Shown here: positions 37,642 to 49,976 of the stretch, one piece after another
Layout: every line of letters starts with the position of its first letter
Numbering within the stretch: the first letter of the stretch is position 1
Source: Bugula neritina
Taxonomy: Eukaryota > Bryozoa > Gymnolaemata > Cheilostomatida > Bugulidae
Direction: 5' to 3'
Assembly: GCA_964035545.1 (NCBI GenBank)
Contig: OZ037766.1
Span: 4,009,722 to 4,069,721 of the forward strand
DNA: 60,000 nt
Position numbers and translations under genes: made by a program
Notes under the pieces: model-generated
Told to the model about the DNA's origin: nothing
What the model saw: the letters and a program-made list of their open reading frames with translations, nothing else
Databases searched by the model: none

Positions 37642-40600
37642 CACTACTACCACTACTACCACTACTACCACTACTACCACTACTACTATAACACTACTGC
37701 AGGTATCATAAGAAGGACAGAGAGCTGTCGGCTCTATCTAAGAAATATGCTGATCTCGAAGCAGTTCTTACTGACTTGGAAAGTAAATTATCAACTGCTA
37801 TCAGTGAGAAGGAGAAGTGGCAGATCGAATATGGGGTGAGGTTTAGTATTTATTCAGCTGTTATTATTATATTACTCATCATATTGTAATAGATATCGCC
37901 TACTGTAGCTTCATGCTCTGTTGAAACCACATACTTGGTTACAATGTTGAAAATTCTAAACCCTGCGCGGTTAATGAAATGCTTTGTGGAATGAAGAAGT
38001 CGGCTAAGTGTAACTTCTGTGAGTAATTTTAATGAAAGCTTGTGCTAGTTCCAATCACATTCTATGCTGATAATTATCAACACGTTGCAGTCAATTTATT
38101 ACTGCCCCGAGTCTCTCTTTTTTATCTTTTGTGACTCGTGAAGGTACATTGTTGTTCCTGTGTATGCGCACAGTGCTCGTCAATCCCTTAGGTTAAAATT
38201 AGTCCATTGTCAACAGCTTTTACCGGCTTCAATCATTCTTTCAAGCTAATGTGACAATTTTCCACTCAAGCGAATCTATTTATTTGGTATAGTTGCTCGA
38301 AAAGCCCATTTAGTAATCTATAGTGGGGTATGAATAACAACAATGCTTACTATGTGGGGAATGCTGTCCCTTTGCTGACTCTGGTGCGAAATATTATTAT
38401 ACCTTCACTTACAGCTGGAATCGTAATTTATAAACAATAAGCTGGAGGAACTGCTTTGTTGCCGTCTTAGTGAGATATTGATTGGCCTAGCAGCCAGTTC
38501 TTCACCCACTAGGTGTTTACTAATGTCCAACTCTATAATGTGTTTGCAGCTTTACATGTCGAAATGACAAACCTATTGTAACTGTGACTACTTGTTTACA
38601 CTGCAACTGTATTGTTTCTAACACACTTCAATAGTTGCAATATTATCTAGTGAAACTAGGACTGCTCACAATGAAAATGGCCCAAATATGGCCAACTTTG
38701 GTCTCACAAAATTGCCAGTGCAACTGTCAACAAAATCTGCTGCTTTAATAACCTTTGGCTGGTTTTAAAGTAAACCAATATGTTCTTCATGCTTATCTAA
38801 ATGTACTGGCGATGTGCTGAGTGTACATTAGTTTTTACATGGCCGCAAGAGGCAATGTTAGGTTTTGTTTCATTTATTTATTCATTTGTACTTTATTTAT
38901 GGTTTTTGTTGCCTCTAAATCATTCATGGATTGAAGCAGTTTATTTTATTTGGTCATGATTGCCTCTGTTAGCAGTTATTCATAGTTAGTATTTAAAAGT
39001 ATATTAATACACCAGTAAGATTCAATTCCATGAGTTTATTTCTAGAAACTGAAGGGAGAAATCTCGGACCTGGAGAGACAGCTGGCGTCTGCACGCAAGC
39101 AGTTGGAGGAAGAAACTCTCCAGAAAGTAGACTTAGAGAACAGAGTACAAAGTCTCAAGGTTTGTTACTCTCCAACTGCCTTAGTTTAGGTTTTTATTGT
39201 TTATATTTATTTTATTACATTATATTATTTTTATTTTAACTTCCTTGTTTTAGTTTTATCATTGTATCATTTCTGATTGTGGTTTATTCAATTTAATTAT
39301 TTATTAGAATTTCTGTAAATTGTAGTTAAACTGTATATCTGTTAGCATATTAGCAATTTGTTTCAAAATAGCGCATGATTATTCAAGTTGATATGGTATT
39401 TTAAAGTTGATTTTTTGTTAGGTCTTGGAATCATGGAGTAAACCAAGTGTTTTGTGTGGATCAGGCAGTCTGTCTTGTGCATGTTTTAGGAAGAGTTGGC
39501 ATTCAAAGCCCAGCTCTACCAGTCGGAGATCAATGAGACGAGAACCAGAATGGAGATCTCTATGGACGAGGTGGACACGAGAGCTCAGAGGGAGTATGAG
39601 CACAAGCTAGAGGAAGCTCTGTGTGACTTCAGGAAGCAGCATGATGTGGACATGAAGAGATACCGTGAGGAGATAGAGTGCATGTATGAGAGCAAGGTTA
39701 GTCTCACTCTCTCGTGCTCTTTTTAGACTTGCACGCTTAGTTTTAGAATGATGCAGTTGATTTGGAAATTTAATCAAATTGAGAGGTGAGAGAGAGAAGT
39801 GGAAATTGAGTGAACTTGTTAGGTCAGTCAATCTGAGAAGAGGAATTAGTTGGGTTGAAAAGGCAATCTGTTAGCATCTTTACTGCTACTGCCACTCAAA
39901 AGATCAACCTTGAAAACCACAAGTTTCCTTCCTGTTTTTGATGAAGTAAACTGAAAATGTACTTTGCTGAAATAAGGAAAATTTTTGAAAAGCAATAAAA
40001 ATTAATAACTTCTAGTACTTGGTCTATGTTAGTGGTAAGGTTAGGAGTGTAAACCAGTTTGAATGTCACTCTGGGTGGGTAATAGGAAATGATTCAATTG
40101 TTTAGTAGAGAAGTTTAGTGTGTGAAAGTGTTGGTAAACATTGTACTTATCTTACAAATGAAGTATTCAACTATGAGTCAGCTACACTTTTAAGGCTAGA
40201 ATTTTGTTGCCTGGTTACAAATGTTTCATCATGAAGTGATGTTTTGCTAATTAATTTTAAAAGTGTTCTGAATTTGTTATTTGTTAATCTGTCTATTAGA
40301 GGTTGTTACTGTAGAAACTAGTATTTATCTAACTCAGTTAAAATCAGCTGTGTTAATTGATTTTGAGTTTGAAAATTGGAAGATTTTCATATACAAACTG
40401 ATTGTATGAACTCAAGACCATTAAATCTTGAGACAGACATTGACCTCAAGTGGTCATCATGTTTACAGATAGCTGGACTGCAACAGGAGCTACAGCAAAG
40501 TGATGGCTTAGATGAGAAAGCTAGGATAGAGATCAATGCTTATAGGAGTAGGATCTCGGAGCTGCAGTCTCAGATTACTAAACTGACCAATCAGGTGAGA

Positions 40601-43600
40601 GTGTTTACTTGCTGTTGTAAATAAGACATATCAATAGGTATAGAGTATAGACTATAGAGTAGATTGTGGGAGATGTAAGGGGTTACTTGACTGTAAACTA
40701 CCAAGTCAATTTAATAAGCCAGCTCATTGTATAATTTTAAGATGCTTGATAGGCTTTCTATTTTTATAAATTTAAAAAATTGAAATGCTAAATGGAAAAA
40801 TATTTTGTCCTTCGTAGCAATATTTTAGTAGATTAGAACACAACAAAAATGATGTCATTGTACTGGCTGAATCAGAGCCGATAACGCAACTCTAAGACAT
40901 AAACCAACTTGTTGGGACTATAAAAGTTGGAACTACTACGAAAGTAGTTGATTCAACGATTAGGGATTTTTCATAGAGGCATTTCAGGTAATTTTAGCTG
41001 GTTTCCGATCAATTTTCACCTGTAGTGTTGCCTTGCAGAATGCTAACCTTGAGGCTCGCGTTGCTACGCTGGAGAGTGACTTGGCTGCCGAGAAAGACCG
41101 GTTCAACAGCATGTATTCTGCCAAGGAGAGGGAAATCCGTATGCTGAGAGAGCAAATTGATTTGCAGATGAGGGAGTACCAGGACCTGCTGGACATCAAG
41201 GTCAGCCTTGACCTTGAGATTGCTGCCTACAGGAAGCTGCTGGAAGGAGAAGAGGAGAGGTAGGCAGACCGTGCGGTGTAGACACTCAGGATACAAACAA
41301 ATGAGCTAGTAAATTGTTGGCTAAGTTTTGTGTCTAATTATTATTAAAAATGTAAATATATATTAATTGCTTCCTAAACATATGAACACTTTGCACTGCT
41401 TTAACACTGTTGACTACCATTTTCCTTCTACTTAATTTCGGTTTCCCACCTCATTAATCACTTAGACTTAGGTTTCTGTGTTTACCTTAGTTTAGTCACG
41501 GTTCATTTTAATCACATTCACACTAGTAGTAGTAAATAGCCTACATTTCTGTTGACATAACATCATGCATCTCATAATACACTGCATTCAGTTGTGCTCT
41601 ATTACTTTCCCACAAATTTAATTATAGTTCTAGGTCAATAATGGAGCTTTATTCATGTCTGTTAGTATTTATTCCCTCCATTTATAAACTGAGCCACTAT
41701 AGATCTATGCAATTTACTAGTTTTAGAAAGACATTTGCACCAATATCTGCTTTTTTCCTATATTTTTTCTGTCAACTTTGTTCCTTGAAATCATCCACCA
41801 TAAGGCGCTATCAAATCCTACACTCGCACGTAAAAGTTGTGCTTCAACACCTGCAGCTGTACCACACTTTCTTCCTGCTGTAGATTAAACATCTCTCAGT
41901 CTACGTCTCAGTCGGAGGTTAAAGTGACTCCTAGGAAGAGGAAGAGGGATGAAGTTGATGCCGACTCTTTTGTGCAGGAGACACAAACCAGTCAAGGATA
42001 CAGTTCCTCAGGTAGATCAAGTGGCGCAGTGGAAGTGTCCGAGGTGGATGAAAATGGAAAGTTTGTGAAAGTGAAGAACATTTCTGACAAGGTGAGTTGT
42101 TGATTGTGGGTGTAAATATTTTCAGGCTACAGTGCTCCCTCCGTATCTCGCTAATTTAAGGCCCCGACACCTAATTATGTAACATGGTGGAATAGCTGAT
42201 TTAACTCATGGATACATGTATTAAATTTGGCCATTTCATGCTTACACACACATACATAAGTTACAAAATGGGGGTCCAAGCCCTTCTCGTGAACTAAGGA
42301 ATTTCGTGAAAAGTGGATCTGTGAGATAAGGAGACATGCTTTTACTGGTGCTAGATTTGAAAAAAGTCAAAGTTTATTTGCTTTACAACACTGTAAATTA
42401 AACATAGTCATCCAAGGAGTTGACAAAAGATTGGTCACTTAGAATTTTTCTATTTGCAATGTCTGTGTTCACATACATGTGTCTATTCCAGTTGGTTTCC
42501 TCACACATTGTTGCTTTATATTTAACAAAACAATAATTGGGGACAAGCTTTTGACTTCAAAACAATTTTCATTAGCTGGACAAGTCTAAATTCTAATTTA
42601 CACTTTCACCTCTGTTTAAAAGCTTCTTATTCTCTCTGGTAGTCAACTTTTCTTACACTCTGTTTCTTTCTGTTTCTATACAAAGTTTTGCATTGTGTGA
42701 TGATAATGTTTACAGAAGTTTACATCAATCACAGGGAAATGGTAAGCAGTGAAGATGAGGACAAACTGTCAGTTATATGATATTTTTGAACAATTGAACT
42801 TTACAATTTATAGTCTTATTAGTTACCGTTGATCTCTAGATCTCTTACAGTCAACCATATTTTGAACTTGCTGCAAGAGATCATTGTCTCCATAAAATTA
42901 GTAGTTAGTTTCCCGCTCTCCCCTCTCAAGTGTTTGTCACAGGCTGTATTTATATTGCCCACCTGATTTTATTAATTTTATAATCATGATAAACATGATT
43001 TTCAAAGCTGTTCGCCTGGTAAAATAATTTAGACAATCAAGTGAATGCCGACTCTATTTTTTATCAACTTTGGAGGGAGATGACAACTTTTCATATAACT
43101 TACTTCTGAGAGGAGTAAGTGTTTATAGGCACCAGAATAACTGAATGAAGTAACTAGTTTTAAATAGTTGGAATTTTATGTGCCGCTAACGAATAAAACT
43201 AATGGTTTAGCAACATCTACAATATTATGTTGAAAGTTTGGATTTTTTACTAAAAAGCTCATTAGTTGAAAGTTCATGCATTTATTTAAAATTTATTTGT
43301 TAGTATAAAAAAGTTACAAAATGTTGGGTTACAAGTGCTGACACATTTTGGATAAGAAAGGGCCCACTAGTTGTAATATAAACTTGATTTAAATATAATA
43401 TTTTAAACACATTTTAAGATGAACTGGTTTCTGTTTAGACTGTGGCCCTTGGAGGTTATAAGATCATTCACAAGGCTGGAGATGACGAGACCGACTACAA
43501 GTTTCACCGCTCTGCTAAGTTGGCTCCGGGAGAGATTGCCACCGTATGTCTCTACTTATGTTCAGTAGACAATGCAACATGTTTTATGAGTGACAAGTTG

Positions 43601-45387
43601 CCATATTTGTATACCTAAAAGTGAAAGTCGACTGCGCTTTTGTCAAATGAGTAGCCCCAGGCAGTGATAATTTTAGTATTTACGTTAAGGCTGAATTGTA
43701 CATTATGAAATTTCTTGTGTATGAGGCACTAAAATGTTTGCATCAAACATGGCTGTGTTTCACCCAATACCCTTGACTTATATAGCAACTAGTGCCAAAT
43801 ATGGGAGGTTGTCTTACCATTCAATGTGATTCAGTTTGTAATTACTGACAGTTGAGAGAAGACAATCCCATACCCACTTTTTAAGTGTAATTACTAATAA
43901 AAAACTCTAATCTTTAGTCATATGCAGTGGCATTTATATTATTGACTTTATTGATTTATATATTTTAGACCCAACATAAAACATTTCATTTACATTTAGT
44001 CAGGGTTGTCTTATTTACATGAATGTAATGGGTACTGTGTTTTATGTTTTGATTGGCTACTTCTGCTGCTTTACCAGATATGGAGTGCTGACGCTGGGGT
44101 GATTCACGATGCTCACACCCACAACTACGTCATGAAGGGGAAGAGATGGATGGTGGCTGACAGTATGTCAACTACTCTGATTGGGAAAGTTGAAGAGGTC
44201 AGCTTATATATATATATATATATATATAATTCTGGTGCATTGAATTTCATCATATTGTAATAAAGGCCCTCTGGTAATTTCTGCACTAATATATTGTCAG
44301 GGAATGTAAGGTTTACTGAATATATTCCATATATGTCTAATGTGTATATATAAATGGTTAATGTATGCATATTTTATGTGTGAAGATTGTATGGCATGGT
44401 ATGGGTAGGCATAATTTCTAATATAAAAAGTAATTTCTTGTATTGTTGAATATATATGTAGTTTTTTTTAAACGCAATGAGTGAATCTAGAGTTTGCTGA
44501 GTTGTTCTGTAGTTTGTTGTAGTATTTTGCTTACTTCACTTGAGCAGGTGTTGTCTTTTACAAGCTTTCTTATTCCAAGTCAAGTTATTTAGAGCTCCAT
44601 TGTTGTCATGTCATTTTCTTGTAATGTAGGAGATGGCAGTGCATGAGATGTCCAAGTCCAGCCAACGCACCGTCACCAGAGGCACTCGTAGAATAGTGGC
44701 TGGCTCCAGCTCTGAGGAAGTGTTCCACCAAACTGTAAGCAGACTACAAGAGCTGCACTGTGTCTGAATAAATGCAATCACAGCTCACTATAATATTATC
44801 TAATTTACTCACACAAGTTTATGGTCACCATCCCTGTGAAAAACCCCTGATGAAAAGGAGTTTTTTTAGCAGGCTAAGGACTTATTCATATGACTATGTG
44901 ACACAGGAGCAATTACGACTGGATGCTCTTTCTAACATCACCAATGGCCTTTACTAGGCAAATGCTCTAACCCCTAGACCATGACTGCTCCCTACTATAA
45001 TATTATCTAATAACTCAAGTTATTGTTTTTTATGTTTTACTTGAAAAGCTTTCAATTATATTTCCAGTTGATTATAAATTTTCAAAAAGAAATTGTCTAC
45101 AAAAACAGTATTTGAAATGTGAGTTTTTATAATTGCCAAAAATGAAGCCATCAATAGTTCGAATTGTAGTAGACCAAATCTGGCTCTTTTGCTTTAATTA
45201 CATGGATGGTTTTTGTGTAAGTCTTCAGCTAGTGTTTAGTGCACGCTATTCAATACTGGGTTTGTAGCTCAATCTGTATGCGCTATTCAGTTGGTGATGC
45301 AATTATATTTTGATATGCTAACTTTAATTCCACCTTCTTTATTCATAGGGTGATCCAGACACTGGAAAATCTTGTGTTGTAATGTAA
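36221..45387 (+). CDS. lamin (B-type, farnesylated nuclear intermediate filament protein)
   Basis: Eleven exons (36221-36591, 37703-37835, 39046-39159, 39490-39696, 40469-40594, 41039-41259, 41884-42091, 43439-43543, 44078-44197, 44630-44734, 45349-45387) splice in phase to 582 residues. The short head carries SPSR (S26-P27), the mitotic Cdk site in front of the rod. The rod runs from about 36 (helix start [16 protein letters not shown]) to EGEEER at 391, the long lamin-type rod. The nuclear localisation signal TPRKRKRDE is at 406-414. A lamin-tail immunoglobulin fold covers about 435-555 ([28 protein letters not shown]). The C-terminus CVVM (579-582) is a CaaX box for prenylation and membrane attachment. 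The usual SP site just after the rod is missing: it reads LNISQS. The start has A at -3 and G at +4. ACAG precedes it, so a 5' UTR intron is possible. Non-coding content of the introns is listed separately. Confidence 0.96.
37420..37697. repeat. (ACT/ACC)n trinucleotide array abutting the lamin exon 2 acceptor
   Basis: About 280 bp of ACT and ACC trinucleotides, with two identical adjacent 50-bp higher-order units beginning TAATGCTACTACCACTACTA (37511-37560 and 37561-37610). The array continues to within 5 bp of the exon 2 acceptor, so the branch point and pyrimidine tract must lie within or be replaced by repeat sequence. Confidence 0.95.
42130..42352. mobile_element. possible pogo/Tigger-like MITE relic
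   Basis: The left end TACAGTGCTCCCTCCGTATC and right end GAGATAAGGAGACATGC...ACTGG are imperfect inverted matches, and TA flanks the left end. The interior shows the weak inverted similarity typical of short pogo-family derivatives. It is about 220 bp in the lamin intron after exon 7. The right terminus is degraded, so the assignment is tentative. Confidence 0.35.
44204..44229. repeat. (TA)n microsatellite directly after a lamin donor site
   Basis: About 13 TA units starting 6 bp after the exon 9 donor. Confidence 0.9.
44787..45011 (-). mobile_element. tRNA-derived SINE, copy 3, with 18-bp target-site duplication
   Basis: In the last lamin intron, on the minus strand. The head GGGAGCAGTCATGGTCTAGG then GGTTAGAGC resembles a tRNA A box. 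The body and tail match copy 2 (AGAGCATCCAGTCGTAATTG, CATCAGGGGTTTTTCACAGG). The element itself occupies about 44805-44993 and is flanked by an 18-bp direct repeat ACTATAATATTATCTAAT (44787-44804 and 44994-45011), the mark of LINE-driven retroposition. Compared with copy 2 it lacks 30 bp including the B box, between two AGTAA words. Confidence 0.9.
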
Positions 45388-45784
45388 AGACAACTCCTGT
45401 GATCTCAACAATTTTTACCCTATTGCCATGCTTCTTCTACGGGTTTACACAGGACTACATTCTCTACTTGTCATGTACCAGGTTTCTTGCAGTTCTATAC
45501 TGAATATCGATTTCTTTTTGTTACAGTATGCATGTATATCTTTCTAATAATTACTAATTTTCCTCTACCACTCAGCATTGATAGGATTGTACAATTTTGT
45601 TAGCAAAGTTCTATACACTATCTATGTTTTGATGCAGCCATTTATTTTATAGCATCGTATTTTCTAGCTAGACTTTATTGGTCATAATATTATGTTGAAG
45701 AAGCTAGGTTTTGTGGTATGCCATTTTATTCTGTAGATCTTGTATATTTGTAATATCATTTTATTGTAGTTTGTCTATTGGACG

Positions 45785-45790
45785 AATAAA
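45785..45790 (+). terminator. lamin polyadenylation signal
   Basis: AATAAA about 400 bp after the lamin stop, followed by T- and GT-containing sequence. It is the first canonical hexamer downstream. Confidence 0.7.
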
Positions 45791-45892
45791 GCTTTGATAA
45801 CAACCCACTGATCAGCAAATTATACACACATTTTCTTGTACTGATAAATCGAATAAGAATATAAATGAATGATGCACCTTGTTTATATAAAA

Positions 45893-45898
45893 TTTATT
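45893..45898 (-). terminator. SURF6 polyadenylation signal
   Basis: TTTATT on the + strand, AATAAA on the gene strand, about 270 bp after the SURF6 stop. It lies only about 100 bp from the lamin signal on the other strand. Confidence 0.5.
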
Positions 45899-46166
45899 TT
45901 GGTTGTAATATCATTCACATTATATGAACTGAATTATTTACAAACAAAACAATCAAATTTTCTCAATAGCAAACATTGGCCCAATCTGTACTGTTTATAA
46001 AGAAAATAGTTCTCTTTAAATTTACCTATTTAATTAGAGTGTTGAATTACCAATCTACACAAATAAATAGTACCTGTAGATCTGAACTTTCATACTATGG
46101 CTATTTTACATAATGAAAATCATTGACAATTTAAATTTTTTTAAAAATACTGTTCTATAGAATACT

Positions 46167-48087
46167 TCAGAACCCAGAAATAATTCGCCCTTTCTTCTTG
46201 GCCAACTTTATTTTCCGGTCTACTTTTGTTTGCTTTTTAGCTTGGATATTCTTCTTTCGCTTGTCCTGTCGCTTTTGTTGCTGCTCGGCAACATGTGCTA
46301 CTCTTTCTTGCCATTTCTTCTGTGAGTGTTGTTTCAACTTTTCTTCCTTCTTCATACTTTTTTTAAGAAGTACAGGATCATCCTTGACCTTCAATTCAGT
46401 AAAGTAAATTGACACAACATTTCACGTTACCACTGGCATAATTTTACAAGTAAAGTGTAGCATATCTTCCACCAATTCATGGACAAGCAATGAACATTTT
46501 TATTGTGTAATTATCTGCTAGTCATAAGACAAAATGAGATCTTTTAAACAATTTCTATAAGTTGTACCTAGTAGTGAAGAGAGTAGAGACAAACCTTAAT
46601 GCCTTTTGATTGATCCATTGCCTTCCGCCATGCATTCTTTTCAGCAACTTGTTTGGCTTTATCAGCATCTGTTTGCTGCAACTCCTCAAATTTAGCTTTA
46701 TTTTTTATTACCTAAAATTTCAACACAACCGTCAATGAAACACCCATTAACATAGAGACCAAAAACTACAGCAAATACTTTACCAGATAAAGACAACTCA
46801 GGAATAGTAAATTAGTTACAAACATTCTAATAACTATTTGTTATCATCAACAAGAAGATTGGAAAACCTTTCTTGCAAGCTTGAACTCAACTTGTATCAT
46901 TGAAATCCCACCAAATCTATCCATGATACCACTGATTAAAATGTTTGTGCATATTACCAAAGACATTTGCTTACAAGTACAGGTGCTGCTGGTTAACCTT
47001 CTTTTACTTAGTGATGACGTACCTTATCATATAGTTCTTTATAGGACTTTGGCTTTTTCGGCTGCTTATCCTTTGGTTTCTTGGCCTGTTCAGAGAACTC
47101 AAATTTGCTAAAAACCATGTTACTACTTCCAAAATTTAATGAATTTGTTTCTGGTTTAACCTCTGCAACACCATTTACTTTACTTTGATTGTTTTTTGTT
47201 TGCTTTTGAACAGAAAGTTTTAGCTTTTTATTTTCTTTTCGTTTTTGCTTACTTTTCAATTTAGAAGCTTTGCGTCGCAATCTTTTTGATTCCAGATATT
47301 CCTCAGGAGTCATCCCATGCATGCGCTTTGCCTTGAGATCTTGAATACGCATCTGAATTTTTTCTCTGAGCTCATCAGGAGAAAGTTTTACAGTTTTGTC
47401 AACTTCATCATTCTGACTTTCTACGTGACCAGTAAGCTCTGGCAAATTTTGCCCTACGGCATCTGTTTTCAGATTTAGGTCTTCGGGATCATGTCCCATA
47501 GAACTAGAAGTAGAAGATGGTTCAAGCTCTAGACCTTTAGAATGTTTATGTTTTTTCAAACGTTTCCCATCACTGGATGACTTTTTCAACTCTAAGTCTT
47601 TAGGTTTACTGCAGCCGTTTATTTTCAAAACTAATTGATCTTTTTCTTGGCCTCTGTTGGCTTGTACAGCTTCGCCATTGGCGAAGGCAAGAGACTGAGT
47701 ACGACGTTGACTTTGAGAGTGCACATCATTTACTTTTGCTATACCATTCCCTGCTATGCTAATCTGTGGTGTATGGCTGTCACAATCTACGGAATTATTT
47801 ACCTGGAGCGAAGCCTGCTGAAGTTCAGATGTTTTTGCAACTTGAGTTGGGTCTAACTTGACCTTTTTAAGTACCTGCTTACTGCTCATCTTTTCACTGT
47901 AATCCTTTTGGCTTTTTCCAACATCCCGACCTTTAACTACTTGCTGCTTGCTTTGATGATCCAAAAGCTTTTGGTTGAATTCGGAGTCAAAATAAGCTTG
48001 TCGCGGAATTAAATCAAAGACATTTTTGAAATGTTCATTCGTAGACCTTACAAAATTCGTCGAACCTCCGGTTTGTTCTTTTTCCAT
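46167..48087 (-). CDS. SURF6: SURF6 family nucleolar ribosome-biogenesis protein
   Basis: Three minus-strand exons, 48087-47023, 46711-46595 and 46388-46167, join in phase 0 to 467 residues. SURF6 (yeast Rrp14) is a basic nucleolar protein that binds nucleic acid and acts in both ribosomal subunit pathways. The conserved C-terminal region is visible in order: LSPDELREKIQMRIQDLKAK, then SKRLRRKASKLKSKQKRK, KSYKELYDK, NAWRKAMDQSKGIKVKDD, LKKSMKKEEK, HSQKKWQERV and KLAKKKGRIISGF. The N-terminus (FDLIPRQAYFDSEF) fits the short conserved N-terminal motif; the middle is low in hydrophobic residues and probably disordered. The ATG at 48087 is used because the codons upstream in the same frame start only with TTG. 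The third exon's acceptor (TTACTGAATTGAAG) has a poor pyrimidine tract, but the protein match across the junction supports it. Confidence 0.92.
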
Positions 48088-49976
48088 ACTTGTAAATTTC
48101 AATAGGATGGATTTGAAAAATGTTATCAGCGGCTAACCAACTTCCAGCAATAAGTTTACAACGTATATTTAGCAAATAGCTGTGAATTTAGTCGTCATTA
48201 TTATTTCATTTAAACTTTCCAGTTAGTTCAGCATAAACCTTGTAGTTCTACATGTGGGACTTCACAATGTGCATCCGGTTAGTGAGTGCTTTGCATTATA
48301 TGTTACCCGTGCGAATAATTTTTTTTAGAATTTTTTTAAAAAATATGCCAAACAACACTGAAATAAATAATTGTATATACAATAAAATGTTGCCTACTTA
48401 CTACCAAGCTTTAGTTTTTTAAACTCTGGACTAAAAAATGCGGGAAGAAAAATATGTAGTTTCGTTTCGTGCTGTCACATGATCAACAGAAACACTTATA
48501 CGCTTTCCTTTTAGGAATGCCAAGTAAAATCATAATGATTATCACTGTCACTACTAGTGACTACCATATCACTACAAGAATGGCTATCTAATTTTGCCTT
48601 CAAAAAGCTTCTAATGAAATTTGAATATTAATGCTGAATCTTTATCTAGTATTGAATAACAACATTTATATTAGATACAATAATATACTATCAGTATGAG
48701 TATCACTATCAGTATCAGTAGACGTAGTACTACTAGTACTACTACTACTAGTACTACAGCTACTACTACTAGTGCTACTACTACTACTACTAGTACTAGT
48801 ACTAGTACTAGTAGTACTACTAATAGTAATACTAATAATAATATTAATAATCATAATGATAATGATTAAATTTAATGTAATTTATTATTTATCTTATTAT
48901 TATTACGATTTAAAGTTACTGTTAGTGTTAGTCAACAACTGCCAAAGTGAAAGTGTAACTCAGTTATTTTATCTTTTAATAATTTATTTTATATCACTAT
49001 GAGTATGTCTATTAACTTAATATTAATATGTACCAATTTGAATTTTAAAGGTATTGACTATTATGCTACTGTTATGGTCTAAACTCTATACTCTATGCAC
49101 TTACATCATAAATATAGCTATAACTACAAGTATGAAATTGCATACCTATAACTATTACTATAAGTATAAGTATAACTTATAAGTATACACTTCAGCTTCT
49201 AGTATGTTTGATTATCTAATTCATAATAATGATCATGGTGACTATAAGTATAAGCATGAGTTTGTTGAATTTCTCTTTAGAGTAGTTCTTATAAAATTCA
49301 AATTAATTAGTAATACTAAATCATTTACTGTAAATCTACTAGTAGTAGTAATAATTTAGGCTGGGCTATTATGGAAGTTTTCCTGCACTTTAGAATTTTT
49401 CAACACTTGTTACTTTTACATAATTAGAAAATTTGAGATTTGTAAAATTTTAAGACAATATATAATGAACACAATATATCTTCTCATAAACAGAAAATGA
49501 GCAATGCTCAATGGAGTCCCATTCAATCTTGTATTTATGTCATATGTTTTACTTCCTATGTCAGTGTTTATCTTTCTGTTGCATATATTTTCATGCTGGA
49601 GAATTTTAGTGAATTTGAAGCTTTTTACTATTGCTTAGTATGCATCTGCTTGTAAACAATAATAATTTTTTACTTATTTTTACATCTAAGATAGCCTTTT
49701 GTACTCTCAAAATGGAGTTGTGACATTGCACTTGTTTTCTGATAACTTGTAAACATTCTCTTAGTCTCTACGTTAAATGCTGCACATCATAGCATATATT
49801 AAAATTCTCCTTAAAATAGTCTTAGCTGTTAGTTCTGTAGCAGCACTCAAAGTTTTCAACACCAGTGGTTAATTAATCTTGGTCTTATAAAAGTACCTAA
49901 TATTTAATTTTTAAATTTTAGTTGACGAAAACAAGCATATACTCAAGTAGACTGGCATATAAAGCATATTAAAGCA
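48088..49976. other. divergent intergenic region between SURF6 and LAMTOR3
   Basis: No exon supported. It presumably holds both promoters; no clear TATA or initiator is assigned. It contains the AGTACT-type repeat near 48.7 kb, and otherwise AT-rich unique sequence. Confidence 0.5.
48690..48850. repeat. ACT/AGT self-complementary simple repeat
   Basis: TACTACTAGTACTACTACTA and ACTAGTACTAGTACTAGTAC blocks followed by AATAGTAATACTAATAATA. AGTACT and ACTAGT are palindromes, so the tract can fold on itself. It is the same word family as the blocks near 35 and 37.5 kb. Confidence 0.9.

Noticed and set aside
41009-41296. Minus-strand 95-codon frame over a lamin exon
   Set aside because: Mirror frame of lamin exon 6.
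48666-48854. Serine/threonine-rich open frame on the minus strand
   Set aside because: Product of the ACT/AGT simple repeat only.
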